Positions 45,040 through 57,190 of a stretch of DNA of 64,000 nucleotides are shown here, one piece after another. The translations under genes and the position numbers were made by a program. This DNA comes from Pyrus communis (Eukaryota > Streptophyta > Magnoliopsida > Rosales > Rosaceae): contig NC_084808.1 in NCBI RefSeq assembly GCF_963583255.1, positions 12,857,501 to 12,921,500 of the forward strand, written 5' to 3'. The notes under the pieces were generated by a model. The model did no database searches. It worked only from the letters and a program-made list of their open reading frames with translations, and was not told the origin of the DNA. Each line of letters opens with the position of its first letter. Position 1 is the stretch's first letter.

Positions 45040-47362
45040 ATGGCTGGAGGAGTGTATGTTGGCGGCGGAGGAGGGAGCAGCTATGAAGGAGGTGTCACCA
45101 TCTTTGTGATATTCACTTGTGTGGTGGCTGCCATGGGTGGTCTCCTCTTCGGATATGATCTCGGAATCTCAGGTAATTAGTTCTGTAATTTTCTCTTTGT
45201 TTAAGAGAATTGAGAGCATCAAGAGAAACAACTACTAATCGGGTTTTGAATATCGTGCGTATATGCAGGTGGAGTGACTTCAATGGAGTCGTTCTTGAGC
45301 AAGTTCTTCCCATCTGTGTTCCATAAAATGAAGAATGAGACTGCTAATCAAAACCAGTACTGCAAATTTGACAGCCAACTCCTCACATTGTTCACGTCTT
45401 GCCTCTACATTGCAGCCTTGGTTGCTTCCTTCTTTGCTTCATCAGTGACTAGGAAATTTGGCCGGAAAATCTCCATGTTTGTGGCAGGCCTTGTGTTTCT
45501 TCTTGGCTCTATCCTAAATGGTATTGCCAATAACATTATAGTTCTAATCATTGGTCGTCTCTTGCTTGGTATTGGTGTTGGATTTGCTAATCAGGTAACT
45601 ATATCTTCTGTCTTTAATTACACGTTTATTAAAACACATGAACCTAATAGTAATAACGCATTTTAAACCGCATTATGTAAGAGATTATTGTTAGAATCTC
45701 ACAGACTATGATCTCTGTGGTAAGAAATGAACTGAAAAAAAATGCTCAAAGAGTTGCAGAGAAAAGGTTCTCACAGAAAGTTGCTTTCATTCATTCACAC
45801 CTCACACAAAACGTGCGAGAGGTATATTACCGTTAGGGAGAGAGAGATTCTCTCTCTATGATACAAAACTCAAATCCAACCATTCATGCAATCTACCCTA
45901 TGAGATAGTTACATGTGTCAACACAAGTCACTAACTCTAAGATTACATCTTAGCTGTCCAATTGGAATGTAATCCAATGGCTGACATTTAAACCTGTAAA
46001 CTGTAACTAAATACAAGTTTATTCAGCTAAAACACTTGTATTTCAACAGTTATGTATCAATTACCAACATATACCTCATAATGTGGTTTGTGTCGATTTT
46101 GCGTGAAAATATGATCTCTCTAGCATTCTTGAAACTTAGAGCTAGATTGGTAGCTAACTAATTCGAAATTGTCATGGTGATTTGCAGTCCGTTCCCGTTT
46201 ATCTAGCGGAAATGGCTCCAACAAAGATTAGAGGAGCATTGAACATGGGGTTCCAAATGGCCATCACCATTGGTATTCTAATGGCAGGCCTTGTCAACTT
46301 TGGCACAGCCAAGATCAAGGGCGGATATGGCTGGCGAGTCTCTCTTGCTCTTGCAGCCGTTCCTTCCTTCATGATGACTCTTGCCGCAATATTTCTTCCC
46401 GACACTCCAAATTCCATCCTAGAAAGAGGTAACCCCGACAAGGCTAAGAAAATGTTGAAAAAAATCCGCGGCACCGACAACGTTGATAATGAGTTCCAAG
46501 ACCTTCTTGCTGCTACTGACGCTGCCCAAAAAGTGGAAAACCAATGGACCAACATTACACAGCCGAGATATAGGCCTCAACTTGTCATTTGCATTCTCGT
46601 TCCATTCTTCCAGCAGCTCACCGGGATCAATGTAATCATGTTTTATGCACCTGTCCTTTTCATGACTTTGGGTTTTGGAGACGAAGCTTCCCTGATGTCC
46701 ACAGTCATCACCGGGGGTGTTAACATGGTTGCCACCTTGGTGTCCATTCTCGCAGTTGATAAGTTTGGAAGAAGGGTGTTGTTCCTTCAAGGTGGTGTGC
46801 AGATGATCCTGTGCCAGGTACTTAAACGCATGATCAATTTCAGGAACACAATTATTTGCCTGCTTTAATTTGTGAAGGACATTTTCTTACTAAACTTGCA
46901 TTTTAGATTGCTGTTGGAGTGATGATAGGCATGAAGTTTGGTCTCAGCGGAGTCGGATCCTTTACAAAAACTGAAGCCAATTGGATCTTGTTCTCGATCT
47001 GTGCATATGTAGCAGCGTTTGCATGGTCTTGGGGTCCGTTGGGGTGGTTGGTGCCGAGCGAGATCTGCCCTCTGGAGATCCGATCAGCCGGACAAGCCAT
47101 CAACGTCTCGGTGAACATGTTCTTCACTTTTATCATTGGCCAAGTCTTCCTCAGCATGCTTTGCCACTTAAAGTTTGGTCTGTTCTTTTTCTTTGCCGGT
47201 TTTGTGATCATTATGACCATCTTCATCGCTTTCTTCCTGCCCGAGACGAAGAATGTTCCGATTGAAGAGATGAATAGAGTTTGGAAAGCTCACTGGTTCT
47301 GGGGCAAGTACATCCCTGATGAGGCTGTCAATTTTGGTAGGCAAGACAAAGTTGTAGTTTGA
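45040..47362 (+). CDS. Hexose/H+ symporter, STP9/10/11-type (copy 2)
   Basis: Second member of the inverted pair, with the same role as the gene at 33359-35473: proton-coupled import of monosaccharides across the plasma membrane. Exons are 45040-45172, 45269-45594, 46188-46817 and 46907-47362, giving 514 residues. Exon 1 and exon 3 are exactly as long as in copy 1. It keeps Asp40 of GYDLGISGG, the lid Cys76 in YCKFD with [62 protein letters not shown] and [11 protein letters not shown]. One extra codon in exon 2 and an eight-residue-scale difference at the C-terminus (ends [10 protein letters not shown]) separate it from copy 1. Intron 2 is enlarged by a probable solo LTR. It appears intact and recently duplicated, given the high residue identity across all exons. 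Confidence 0.94.
45689..46048. mobile_element. Small solo LTR in intron 2 of STP copy 2
   Basis: A 360-bp segment begins TGTTAGAATCTCACAGAC and ends CTTGTATTTCAACA, with TGTT/AACA ends, flanked by attat (45684-45688) and gttat (46049-46053), which match at four of five bases. Copy 1 lacks it, so the insertion came after the duplication or was lost in the other copy. It does not touch the splice sites. Confidence 0.65.
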
Positions 47363-47934
47363 TTGAGTAAATCACAGTGGGGGATTTGTAAAAAATCCAA
47401 GCATCTGGGTTCTGATATAACAACAAAAAGTTGACTAAGGAAAGAAACCAATCTCGTTAGACAGACAATTAGGGGATCGGCGGATGATAGTTGTGAATCC
47501 CTTTGTTTTGTCCTACTCATTTTCAAGTTGTAAATCAATAAGAATACACGACTCTTCTTTTTCAAACACAAATTATATGTGCATGTAGATCATATACAAT
47601 CGATAATCATCAACTTCGCAACTAATATACCGCCCTTTTTACATTCATGTGCTGTAAGAACAGTCTAGATTCAGAGTAATCTTCCATATAATCACCCATC
47701 TAGGTGGAGAAGAAAAGAAGCGAAAATTCGAGGAGACAGAGTACTAATTCAACAAAATAAGGCAACATGTACTCAGAGGATAGTTTTCAAAAATTTACAG
47801 CTCAAATTATACAATCGAATGCAAAGTATAATATACCATAAGAAACTAAAAAGAAAAAGAGAAAGGGATTACTCATATTACACAGATTGAACCTGATGGA
47901 ATCTGGCATATCTTCAAATTTAATGGAACTGGAA
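47363..47934. other. Convergent 3' flanks of STP copy 2 and thioredoxin x
   Basis: A 572-bp tail-to-tail spacer that must hold both 3' UTRs. An AATAAG-like tract near 47538 is a possible polyadenylation signal for the plus strand. No gene is seen. Confidence 0.5.
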
Positions 47935-49384
47935 CTATGCAACTGACATTGACTCCAACAAAGCATCTACATACTCTTGAAGCTTTGCTTTTGTAATTGC
48001 GCCTTCTCTCCGACTTTCTGGAACTTCCTGTCCATTTTTGAAGAGAATCAAAGCCGGCAACCCATAAACTTTGTATTCTTCAATCAGTTTTGGGTTTGCA
48101 TCATGATCTATCTTAACAACGGTTAACCTGTCCTTGTATTCCTGAGTGCAACAAATAAGCTTATATTTCAGATAACTTCTTTAGTTTGGACACCAATCAA
48201 AGGCAAATTGATACCACATCTTGAAAGATACTACTTGTCCTCCCTATCCCTTTACAACATTTCCAAGTTCCAAAATGATCTTCATATTAAAAGACTATGA
48301 TATCGCTTCTGTGTTTCTTTACCGAAAAGAATTCAAAAATCATATCTGGATGAGAGACTATTAGAGTCTTTTTGCGAATGCTTTGGAAAAGACTCAATGG
48401 GCTTCCAATTAACGAAAAGCACTTCTACCAGTGTTTGACATAAATAACTGAAAACGCTTCTAGATTCTAAACGCACTATTTGGAGCTTCATGGGGTCTTC
48501 ACGAATCACTTCCAATTGCTTTTCAGGCAACACTCGGATTTTTAGTAAAAGTTTTGGTGTGCTTCTAGTAGGAAGCTCGTATGAGCAGAAGTGCTTATCA
48601 TTTACACATTATTACATTAGTTCAACGCCAAATCATACAATATTAAACAGAAAACGAAAGGCTCACACTTAAATAAATAAACAAAATTTTACCCAACTCC
48701 AAGTCTCCAACCAAACTATTCTCTTGTGTGTTACTTGCGTAGATTCCATCAACCAATACCCCTTTGCATTTCTTCATTAGATTTTGATCATACCCAATCA
48801 ACTTCTTGAGCTAAATTTTTATGCCTACTAATTAATACAATTTAAGTTGGAAATTAAGCATTGTATTTCTTGTAATCTTTCTCTGAAAATATGTTTAACT
48901 CGAAGACTAAAACTTTTCCCCGGTTTTCATAATTCCCTTCAAAATTTACTACATACAATACAAACAATGACTATGCTCCAAAAAGTCGGAGAGAGAGAGA
49001 GAGAGAGAAAGAGAGAGGGAAAGAGAGAGGAACCTGAGCGAGCCATTCCATAGCAGGGGAGATTAAGCGGCAAGGACCGCACCAACTGGCGACGAACTCG
49101 ACGAGAACCGGACGGTCCGAGTTAAGAACCGAATCCTGGAACTGGGTCTCGTCAATTTCCTGAATCCCAGCACTCGAAGCAATTGAAAACTTGGGAACTG
49201 TACGAACTGCACGAGCAGAAGAAGAATAGTTTCGAAAACCCACTTGTCTTATTCGGCTTGCAGAACCGTAGAAGAAGCCGGAGAAGAGCTTGTTAGAGTA
49301 AGAGCTTGAAGTAACTGTACGAACCGGTGGGAGTGAAGCTATTGGGATGGACAGTAACGCCGATTTGGAGACGACGGTGTCCAT
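47935..49384 (-). CDS. TRX-x: Thioredoxin x, chloroplast
   Basis: A plastid disulfide reductase of the x type, known mainly to feed electrons to 2-Cys peroxiredoxins. Two exons on the minus strand are 49034-49384 and 47935-48141, separated by an 892-bp intron, for 185 residues. The first about 70 residues are Ser/Arg-rich and lack acidic residues, as expected for a chloroplast transit peptide. The thioredoxin fold follows, with the active site WCGPC at 101-105, VKIDHDANP, and the cis-Pro region [14 protein letters not shown]. The end LLESMSVA matches Arabidopsis thioredoxin x, which ends almost the same way. The start is the only Met giving a full transit peptide. A GA microsatellite lies in the intron close to the donor site. 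Confidence 0.93.
48988..49030. repeat. GA-rich microsatellite at the thioredoxin x donor site
   Basis: Runs of GA (plus strand) from about 48988 to 49030, only a few bases from the intron donor. Length variation here could affect splicing, but that is inference. Confidence 0.8.
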
Positions 49385-50980
49385 GTTCTGTCGAATGAGG
49401 AGATAGAGTCGAGGGAGGGCAGGGACGAAAGGAATCAGGGTTTTGAGTGAAGGGGAAAAGCCGCGTCGGTGTCACTTGGCGTGGGAGGATATTGGCCACG
49501 AAACGATATACAAAATGTTGTTCCATCCACTGTGGATGGGTGGGAAAAAGCATTTTTGTGCTAAATTTTATCATCACCTCCCATTTCACTTTCAGATCAC
49601 GTGGTGAGGAAAATTCTAGTGGAAGACGAACACAATCCAAAACACAAGGATAACATTAATGGGCCAAAACCAAAAAGAGACAACTCCTTCAAAAATCCAG
49701 ACCAGCCCAGATAATGCTGGGCTCATCAAAATATCATCAACCCAAATACCACCGCCGTAAATGAAACAAAACAAATTAATACGAGGCAGATTATTACCAA
49801 CCTAAGAAGACTCATGTGTATGTAGTGGTGACCAAGTTTATCATTTCTTCAATGTTCTTCCGAGCGAGGCTTGATCTGCTAGCACTTGAGCTAACCCGTG
49901 AGCTTATGCACAACTAAACAAATAGAAACAAATAGAGCTGCTACTATTTACATGGTCTGCTCTTATTCGGATTCAACTTGCTAAGGTCGAAAGGTGAGTG
50001 CAGAAGTCACTACTCAGGCCGGTTCATAGATTTTTGAGGTCTGCAGCGATGTCAAAAAAATGTGTCCTAATTTCATATAAGAAAATTATTTATTTTCACA
50101 CGTAAGACATCGATAAAATTATACTTAAAAAGCAGTTCAAACTCAATAATTTATAAATACAGAAAGACTAATTTATTTTGTATCGAGAGAATGAAGCCAA
50201 AAAACTTTGGGCTTACAAGTAAATAGACGATACCGAGGTGGTCGTCGTTTGCCTTGCAGTTGTACCTTGTGTTACACTCAACATGGCTGGTCCATAGAAT
50301 TTTGAGGCCCGTGCATTTCTAAAAGAATAAACATGCGCATTTTGAACTTAAGAAATCTCGTTAATTTTAAACAACAAAAACCATTACTTCTAATTAAACT
50401 TCTTGATCATTTAACCAAATTTTATAAATTTATAATCTTATAAAAAGAAATTTGTAAAAATTAGAAAGTAAATAAGCATAGGTGGTGTTTTGAATTCAAG
50501 ACCTCTTCATTATTTTCAAATGACAAAACCACCACTTCCAATTAAATTTCTTTGTCATCAAACCAATTTTTGTAATTTATACTCTTATGAAAACATATAT
50601 AAATATATCACTCTAATAATTTTGGTGCCCCGAATATTTTGGAACCCCGGACAGTCGCCCCGCCCACACTGGACCTGGGCCAGCCCTCCATGCATTTTTT
50701 CGCAACGAAATAAGACTAAGTAAAAATCACAGGATGAAGCAAATTTAGGAAACTCGGTTAACATTCTCTTGATATATACGTGACATGTTAAAACTCTGGT
50801 CAAAATATTAATAGATTGATAACTTAATAGTTTCTGCTAGATTTTTTTTTTTTTAACAAAATCTTTATAAGTGGTTTTTACACTCAAGTTTCATCTCTGG
50901 GCAAGCATCACTTTTGTTTAAATGAAAAATGCTTTTATACCCATATATTAAACTGTCACAAAGTGTTTACACCCACTCCA
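49385..50980. other. Intergenic, imperfect duplications only
   Basis: After the thioredoxin promoter side (49385 to about 49650) no gene is seen. Around 50355-50440 and 50500-50590 a tract of the type CCA(T/C)TACTTC(T/C)AATTAAA...TTATACTCTTAT repeats, an imperfect duplication of about 140 bp. A CCCGGACAGTCGCCCCGCCC tract at about 50645 looks like decayed transposon wording, but I cannot name it. Confidence 0.35.
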
Positions 50981-51570
50981 ACTCTTGGAGTAAAATTCAA
51001 ACTTTGGGATTTAAATCTACCCCAACTTGCTCCAACCCTTGGGGCAAATATAAGTTTTAACAAAACTTTCTTAGGGAAAATTTAGCACAGGATTCCTCCT
51101 GGGTTAGCCCACCATATTTGTGTATGTTTTTTGTAGTTTTATATTTATAAACTCATTGAATCCAAAAGCTAAGATCTAATATAATCAAATCCAATAGTAA
51201 AAAAATAAGATCTAACGGTCCAAATTTAAATGCAACGGCTAAAGTAATTAAAAAAAATTCTTTTACGTGTGTCATATTCTTTCATAGTGTTCCTCGAGTT
51301 TCATGGTGTCGGTTTAGTGATTTTTTAATATTTTTTGGAATCTAAATATTTTTAAGTTAAAATGTTCATAAAATTAAATTAGGATAGTCTACATAATTTT
51401 TTTTTTAAAGTTACTTTAAGAAAAAAAATCCTAAATTCATTCTTTAATAATTTCAGGCTAAAAATTTAACCCAGAAGGATTAGAGAGAAAAAAAAACTGT
51501 TTATAGGTTAAAACCTAAATTTTTTGGGTTAAAAATTTTAGGTTTTAACTTAAGGGTTGGAGATAGTCTT
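50981..51570. mobile_element. Possible MITE
   Basis: The left end CCAACTCTTGGAGTAAAATTC and right end TTTTAACTTAAGGGTTGG are rough inverted repeats about 580 bp apart, with AT-rich filling. No target duplication could be fixed. Confidence 0.35.
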
Positions 51571-52731
51571 AGTGATTTAAAAAAAAAAAAAAAACAATAT
51601 TTTTTTTCTTTTTTTTTTTTTAGACACTCATAAAATTTTGAAATAGCAACGTGCTAACCAATGATATGACGCCACGTAATAGAAATCAATTTTCTTTTAA
51701 AAGTTATCATCCATTAGAATAAAATCAAAACTTTATTTTTTTTTAAATCAGGTTTTAACACATCCTACCTAGACGTCATCCATCTGAATCCCCCAATCTG
51801 ATCTACACCTACTACTACATATCACGCTTGTAGTTGAAGTTGTCCCCAAAAAAGCACCAAATCCGTCGTTGGCACTGCTTCATTTGCCTCTTGAATCTAA
51901 AACCCATTACATAACCCAAAAATTCAACCTTTCAAGTTTTTCAAAAAGAGGAATGGAGAGAGTGTTGGGGGACTTTTAGGTCAAGGTCAACTTGAGATTT
52001 GAGAACGTCATCTTGTCTCCTTTGGTTCGGTTTCTTACCAAGCCCTGAAATATGTCAAAAGAATTATCACGTCTAAGGAAATATCCTAATTGGATCAATG
52101 ACTCGAAGATAACATGATTATGCAAATAATGACTTGCTCAAGTGAGGCATACTATAGAAGCTAGAAGTTTATCAGTTTAGCATGAGAGAGCGAGAGTTTG
52201 CATGGTTGTATGGTGTCCTGGGTTGGATAATCAAAGTTTCCTAGGGTGGTAACAAGGCTTTAGATGGCTGGGGTATTTAGAGGAAAGTCGTGGAAAACAT
52301 TCAGGTTGCAGAGGTGATGTTTCTTGAGGTTTCAAGGATATTTGCACTTAGAGAAAGAATTCCCTAGCTTGGTGCAACACAACCTTCTCACGTTTTCTCT
52401 TTGGGTTTGAACCTTTGTGTTATCATGTCTCTCTCTAATGGCCTTTGATATCTCTTTTTGTAGGTGAATGATTCTCTTTTAGGGTTCCTAAGGAATCTCT
52501 ACTTGTGGCATGGTCTTCCCTTTTTTTTCTCCCTAGTTCTTTTGCCATTTCCTTTTTGGTGCAAGACGGTTAGGTGCCGTTGGTCTCGCGAAGCTTGTTC
52601 TGGACCTTCTTCCTAAAGGGATGTTTTCCTGAGTCAGCCTTCCACAGGCGTTACTTCTAGTAACGTGTCTCCTGGCTTTCAAGCGTTCATCTTCTACATG
52701 AGCTAAGAAGGGAAAGTCATCATCTCTCTTC
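51571..52731. other. Intergenic, nothing recognised
   Basis: Poly-A and poly-T runs (51575-51620), then unique-looking sequence. The short frames at 52533-52733 have no known similarity. Confidence 0.45.
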
Positions 52732-52739
52732 ATTAAATG

Positions 52740-53315
52740 TAGTACTGGAAATTTTTCCTAAAAATCCTAAACCACACTAAAAAAATTCGGATCCCATATC
52801 CAAAAATTCCCAAACCGATAATACCGAAATTTTTGGGATCCATGCCAAACTGAAAATATATATGTATATTTATTTTGGTTGCATGCATATTGAATGTTGA
52901 ATTTACATAATTTGAGAGTAGACTATATTAGAAATAGAAATATGAAATTAAGTAGTTTGGAACTTTGGAACGTCAATTTGACTTAGAATGATTTGGTATT
53001 TCAATTGGTAAGAAATTTCAAATTGGTAATAGGTAAAAAAAAACTTAAATTTCAATAGATATGAAATTGGGCAACAAAATTTTAAGCCAAGGGCCCAAAT
53101 TTTATCCCACAACCCGAAAATCTCAAATTTATGCCCAAAACCCAAAACTCAATTCCGATACATCCCGAAATACGGAAAACATTATGAGAATCCCGAAAAT
53201 TGGGAATACCAAAATTTCGGTTCAGAATTGGTCTTCAAATTCCAGTCCCGAAAATTTTTGGTTTGGGATTCGGGATCCCATTTTCGGTTTTGCATCCCAT
53301 ACCAAACCACCCCTA
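52740..53315. mobile_element. hAT-like MITE with CCCGAAA/TTTCGGG repeats
   Basis: The left end TAGTACTGGAAATTTT and right end ACCAAACCACCCCTA are flanked by attaaatg (52732-52739) and attcaatg (53316-53323), seven of eight bases matching. The right terminus is the usual hAT TAGGGGTGG in reverse. The interior is full of short inverted CCGAAA(A/T)TTT/AAATTTTCGG motifs. It has no transposase. Confidence 0.65.
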
Positions 53316-53323
53316 ATTCAATG

Positions 53324-54292
53324 CATACTCTGTTGGACTTTCACGTAACTTTATGGCTTAGAGTTCGATTCATTCCTAAATAAGTTGGTTAGCTTGCTAG
53401 GGAAAGGAGGAAACTAAGCTGGTTCTCTCTCAAACTTGCCCACGTAGATAGGCTTGGCTCTTTGGGCTCCCAAGCAACCTAAAGTCTTCTATAATCTTGA
53501 CTCTATATAGGCCCAATGCATTTTCATAACCATTCACACCACAATTCACTTGTCAAGCCCAGGCATGTGACTTAGGCTTATTTTAGTGTGAATAGTGATT
53601 AGCGTGATAAAACTTGGCGTGACGAATATGCATGTGTTTGCATGAGTGTGGTGTGACTTACACAAATGCATGGTTTAACGTAGCATGGCATGATTACAAA
53701 TATAGCCCCTTCTCAATTCCCAATCATGGTATTTATTTTGGACTTGGTTTGAGGCTTGTATGACAATTGAGCCTTGAGACTTGATTGGACTTGCATGTAA
53801 TATTTTTGGACCTCAACAAAGAGCATGGCCTTGATTTGGATCTAATTATGGCAGTTAAGTCGAGATATATGCGATATGATGGGCAGGGAGAATGGGTATC
53901 TAAAGAAAATGAAAAATGGGTGTTGAGAGGAAAATAAATTAATAAAAAGTGAAAAAGGGTATTTTTTAGAAGTTTAGAAAATTATTTTGGGCGTCTAAAA
54001 AAATGTGTAGAAGTAAATTAGGTGTCTAAAAAAACAAGTGTTTAGAGATGAAATTTGAGTGCACACAGAACCACTCAATCCTTAATGTTTTGTGCAACTA
54101 GGAGTCACAGGACAGGAATGCTGAGCCGCCGGAATATTTCAAAGCATCCCAACAAAAGACAAGTTTTATCAAGCTAACAAATTGTATTAAACAATAAACA
54201 TGTCATTGATTAGTGCATAAACTTTCCGCAAATGACATCATTGAATTCAGAACCATCATACTTTCAAAAAGCTTTTTTATTCCTAACTATGA
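53324..54292. other. Intergenic, nothing recognised
   Basis: Contains GGCATG/CATGCC-like short repeats near 53560-53700 but no gene, RNA or clear transposon end. Confidence 0.45.
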
Positions 54293-54301
54293 AAAATTGT
54301 T

Positions 54302-55536
54302 GGGTAAATTACATTTTACCCCCTCAGATTTAGAGTTAATTGCAATTCCTTACAACATTTTTAAAACATTTCAATTTCATACATTTACTTATCATTTTAT
54401 TTCAATTTCATACATCCGTAAGAAAATCTGTTAAGTAAACCGTTAAATGATGACGTGGCAAATATGAAATCCACATTTATGCTGACATGACTGCCACATT
54501 TGTGCCACGTGACAAAAAAATATTTTTTTATACATTTAAAATATAATAATATTTACCCTTAAAAAAAATTAAAAAAGAAAAAAAAAAAACCAATCGAACT
54601 CTAAAACCCAAACCCGCCCCCCCAGCCCACTTCTCAATCTCCTCCCTCTTCACCTCTCATTCCTTCTCTCTCCAAACCCACTCCTCCCTCTTCACCCCCC
54701 GACCCATTCCCTACTCTCCCTTAAACCCCTCTACGACACTCTCACCATAAACCCCAAAACCCTAATCCCCCAAAATCCTTCTTATCCCCAATCACCCCTA
54801 ACCCACCTCCCAACTCGCACCTACCACCCTTTTCGTTATCAAATTTTGAATTTGATTGCAGAGAGAAAATTGATTATATAATAGTTAAAGAATCAGGCTT
54901 AATTTTTTTTATTAAGCTCAAGATGAAGCTTAACCTTGTGGAAATGGAAGAAATTTGATTAAGCTCACGAACATATTGAAAAGCTCGGTGGCAATGGAGA
55001 AGCCTAGCGGCAGAATCGGAATCGAAGAGCAACATTTCAACAAAGACAGCGGTAGCGGAAGATTGGCCGAGTTTGAGCCGAGCTCCATGTTCTTGACGAA
55101 GATGGGTCAGAATTTCATCAAGGAGAGCAACGAAAAGCAAGTTGAAGGTGGGTCGGGGGGGTGAAGAGAGAGGAGTGGGTCTGGGGAGAGAGAAGGGATG
55201 GGAGGTGAAGAGGGAGGGGTTGGAGAAGTGGGTCGGGGGGGGTTTCTGGGTTTGTTTAGGTTTTTATTTATTTATAATAGGATAAATATCAGTATATTTT
55301 AAATACATAAAAAAAAAAATTTCTTGCCACATGGCACAAATGTGGCAGCCACGTCAGCACAAATGTGGATCTCATATTTGCCACGTTATCACTTAACAGT
55401 TTACTTAACAGATTTTCTAACGGATGTATGAAATTGAAATAAAATGATAAGTAAATGTATGAAATTAAAATGTTTTAAAGATGTTGTAAGGAATTGAAAT
55501 TGACCCCAAACCTGAGGGGTAAAATGTAATTTACCC
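54302..55536. mobile_element. Mutator-like element with long terminal inverted repeats
   Basis: A 1235-bp element whose two arms, each about 230 bp, are inverted copies. The left arm starts GGGTAAATTACATTTTACC and the right arm ends with its complement. The arms share the tracts CCACATTTGTGCCA and TTTCAATTTCATACAT. Flanks aaaattgtt (54293-54301) and aaagttgtt (55537-55545) match at eight of nine bases, the 9-bp duplication expected of Mutator. The centre (about 54590-55260) is a C-rich then G-rich block with a 270-bp tract that is open on both strands and could be captured host DNA. No transposase. Confidence 0.8.
54874..55164. pseudogene. Unidentified coding-like tract inside the Mutator-like element
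   Basis: Open on the minus strand for 88 residues (54874-55140; LLDEILTHLRQEHGARLKLG region) and on the plus strand for 69 residues (54955-55164). Base composition differs from the AT-rich arms. I do not recognise the protein, so capture of a gene piece is a possibility, not a conclusion. Confidence 0.3.
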
Positions 55537-55545
55537 AAAGTTGTT

Positions 55546-55986
55546 TAAATAAAACAATTAATTACATTTTGCTAAACTATAGAGCTTAAATAAAACAATT
55601 ATTTAAAGACCCTGTGTGTGGACCTAACTTGTGAACTTGACACACATACTCAATATGCGAACCTGATAAGCAAACTCAACTCATGTCAAGAATCAACTCA
55701 TATTGATTGCACACTCACATCGATGACATACTTGCAACGAGGAATGCCACTAACCTAACTGCCTTGCAACAAGCATAGCCTCTAGCCTATCAACCACCTA
55801 TCCGCGAGCACCAGCCGAGTAGCCTCGCAACGTGCACAACCTCTAGCCAATTATTGTTTCACGTTGAGCACCGCCTCATGCCGAAGTATCGATTCTAGAT
55901 GACAACCGGTCAGTTCAGCCCACGCATGGATTGCATTTGAAGTCTTCAACCAAAATACTCTCTTGACTGAAGACTTGGGGGACTCA
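55546..55986 (+). repeat. 3' noncoding part of a Tat-type gypsy element
   Basis: Noncoding sequence ending in the polypurine-like GACTTGGGGGACTCA directly before a TG-starting LTR. This is the typical wording ahead of Tat/Ogre-lineage 3' LTRs. No coding domain remains. Confidence 0.5.
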
Positions 55987-56290
55987 TGTTGTACCATAAA
56001 ATGGTCCTTACTACTTAACCCATGAAGTATGTAAGAGGGGAGGGAAACGCTTGTTCTATAAAAGGGATCTCTCACCCTCACCCTCACCCTCATTAGGAGG
56101 ATGGCAAGCCCTAGCCCTAGCAACAATCCTCTATTTACAATTTAACACTTATTTTACATAGTGAAACCAGATCTACACCAACGTGGATGTTTTCCCAACT
56201 TGGAATGAACCAAAATATATGTTTTTATGTATGTATGATTTACGGTCGATCTAAGTTGGTCCAATATCGAACATATTTTGTGCATCAACA
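55987..56290 (+). repeat. Tat-type gypsy LTR (3' LTR)
   Basis: A 304-bp LTR starts TGTTGTACCATAAAATGG and ends TTTTGTGCATCAACA. A TATA box (TATAAAA) lies at about 56057-56063. A CCCTCA hexamer repeat is at about 56073-56092. It shares its ends with the larger LTR at 60399-60916, so both are from related elements. Confidence 0.7.
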
Positions 56291-56744
56291 TAAAACAACT
56301 GTTCTTCTAGATTATAGAAGTAGAAATTTTCATCTAAAATGACTAATTGTTTTACATTTTGACAAGATACCTAAAATTTGTGACTAATTGTTTTATGAAA
56401 GTTCCAACAGAGATACCTAAAATAACTAATCGTTCTACAAGTTAGGGATTGATATTGATGGATGTTTAGTTGAAAGATTAAAGTTCCAATTCAATTAAAG
56501 TTTAGAGATGTCTCGTATAACAATAAAATTTGTAGCAACTAAATTCTTGATTATTGAATACTTACAGCAGATCAAACTCTTCACATAAGTCCGGTGTATG
56601 CCATGTTATAGAGCTTAGTATATGTTCTCCTTATATGTTACAATATCACTGAAGTCTCCAATATCAAGGAGATGCAACATAAAACTTGGAAATAGTAAGT
56701 GATATGTACGTTGTCGACAGACTCCATAACACGAGTAATAATGG
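56291..56744. other. Intergenic, nothing recognised
   Basis: AT-rich. A tract of the form GA(T/C)ACCTAAAAT...ACTAAT(T/C)GTT recurs near 56340-56440, a minor local duplication. Confidence 0.4.
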
Positions 56745-56955
56745 GGAGTAGGATTCTATTCGGAATCTCGGGAATCACTTCATCGTGTCCGTTTATATGT
56801 TATCTTGTGGTTCTAAATTATTTTGAATTTTTTCATTTAAAATTGAACCCAAACAATATACGATGAAAACTGACTACAAAATATACGATTAACAAACACA
56901 ATAAAATAAATTTCTGATCCTCACAAAAAATATCAGGAGAGAATACCCATCCTAA
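56745..56955. mobile_element. GGATCC-type MITE, copy B (diverged)
   Basis: Same order as the element at 35766-35968: a left end with GGATTCTATTCGGAATC, a core with TAAATTATTTTGAATTTTTT and TATACGATGAAAACTGACTA, and a right end with GATCCTCACAAAAAATATC. It is the most diverged copy. Confidence 0.55.
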
Positions 56956-56987
56956 TAATGGTATTATCCTCCCCTTTTAGAAGAAAG

Positions 56988-57190
56988 GGATCCTCTTCGG
57001 ATCTACTTTGTGAGGATTCTAGGGATCCCGATATCTTAATCATTCATCGTATATCGTGCGGTTAGTTTTTGTTGGATACTATTTGTGTTTAATTTAAATT
57101 AAATAATTTATAATCGTATGATACACGATGAATGACTAAGATATGAAGATCTCTAGAATTCCTATAAATTGAATCCTGATGAGATCCAAT
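56988..57190. mobile_element. GGATCC-type MITE, copy C
   Basis: The left end GGATCCTCTTCGGATCTAC is followed by TTGTGAGGATTCTAGGGATC and ATCGTATATCGTGCGGTTAG. A near-complement near 57113-57135 (ATCGTATGATACACGATGAA) follows, and the right end carries GAATCCTGATGAGATCC. It lies only about 30 bp from copy B. Confidence 0.65.

Noticed and set aside
46199..46790. Antisense frames of 118-123 residues across STP copy 2 exon 3
   Set aside because: These are shadows of a strongly biased coding exon. The same antisense frame appears over copy 1 and has no protein similarity.
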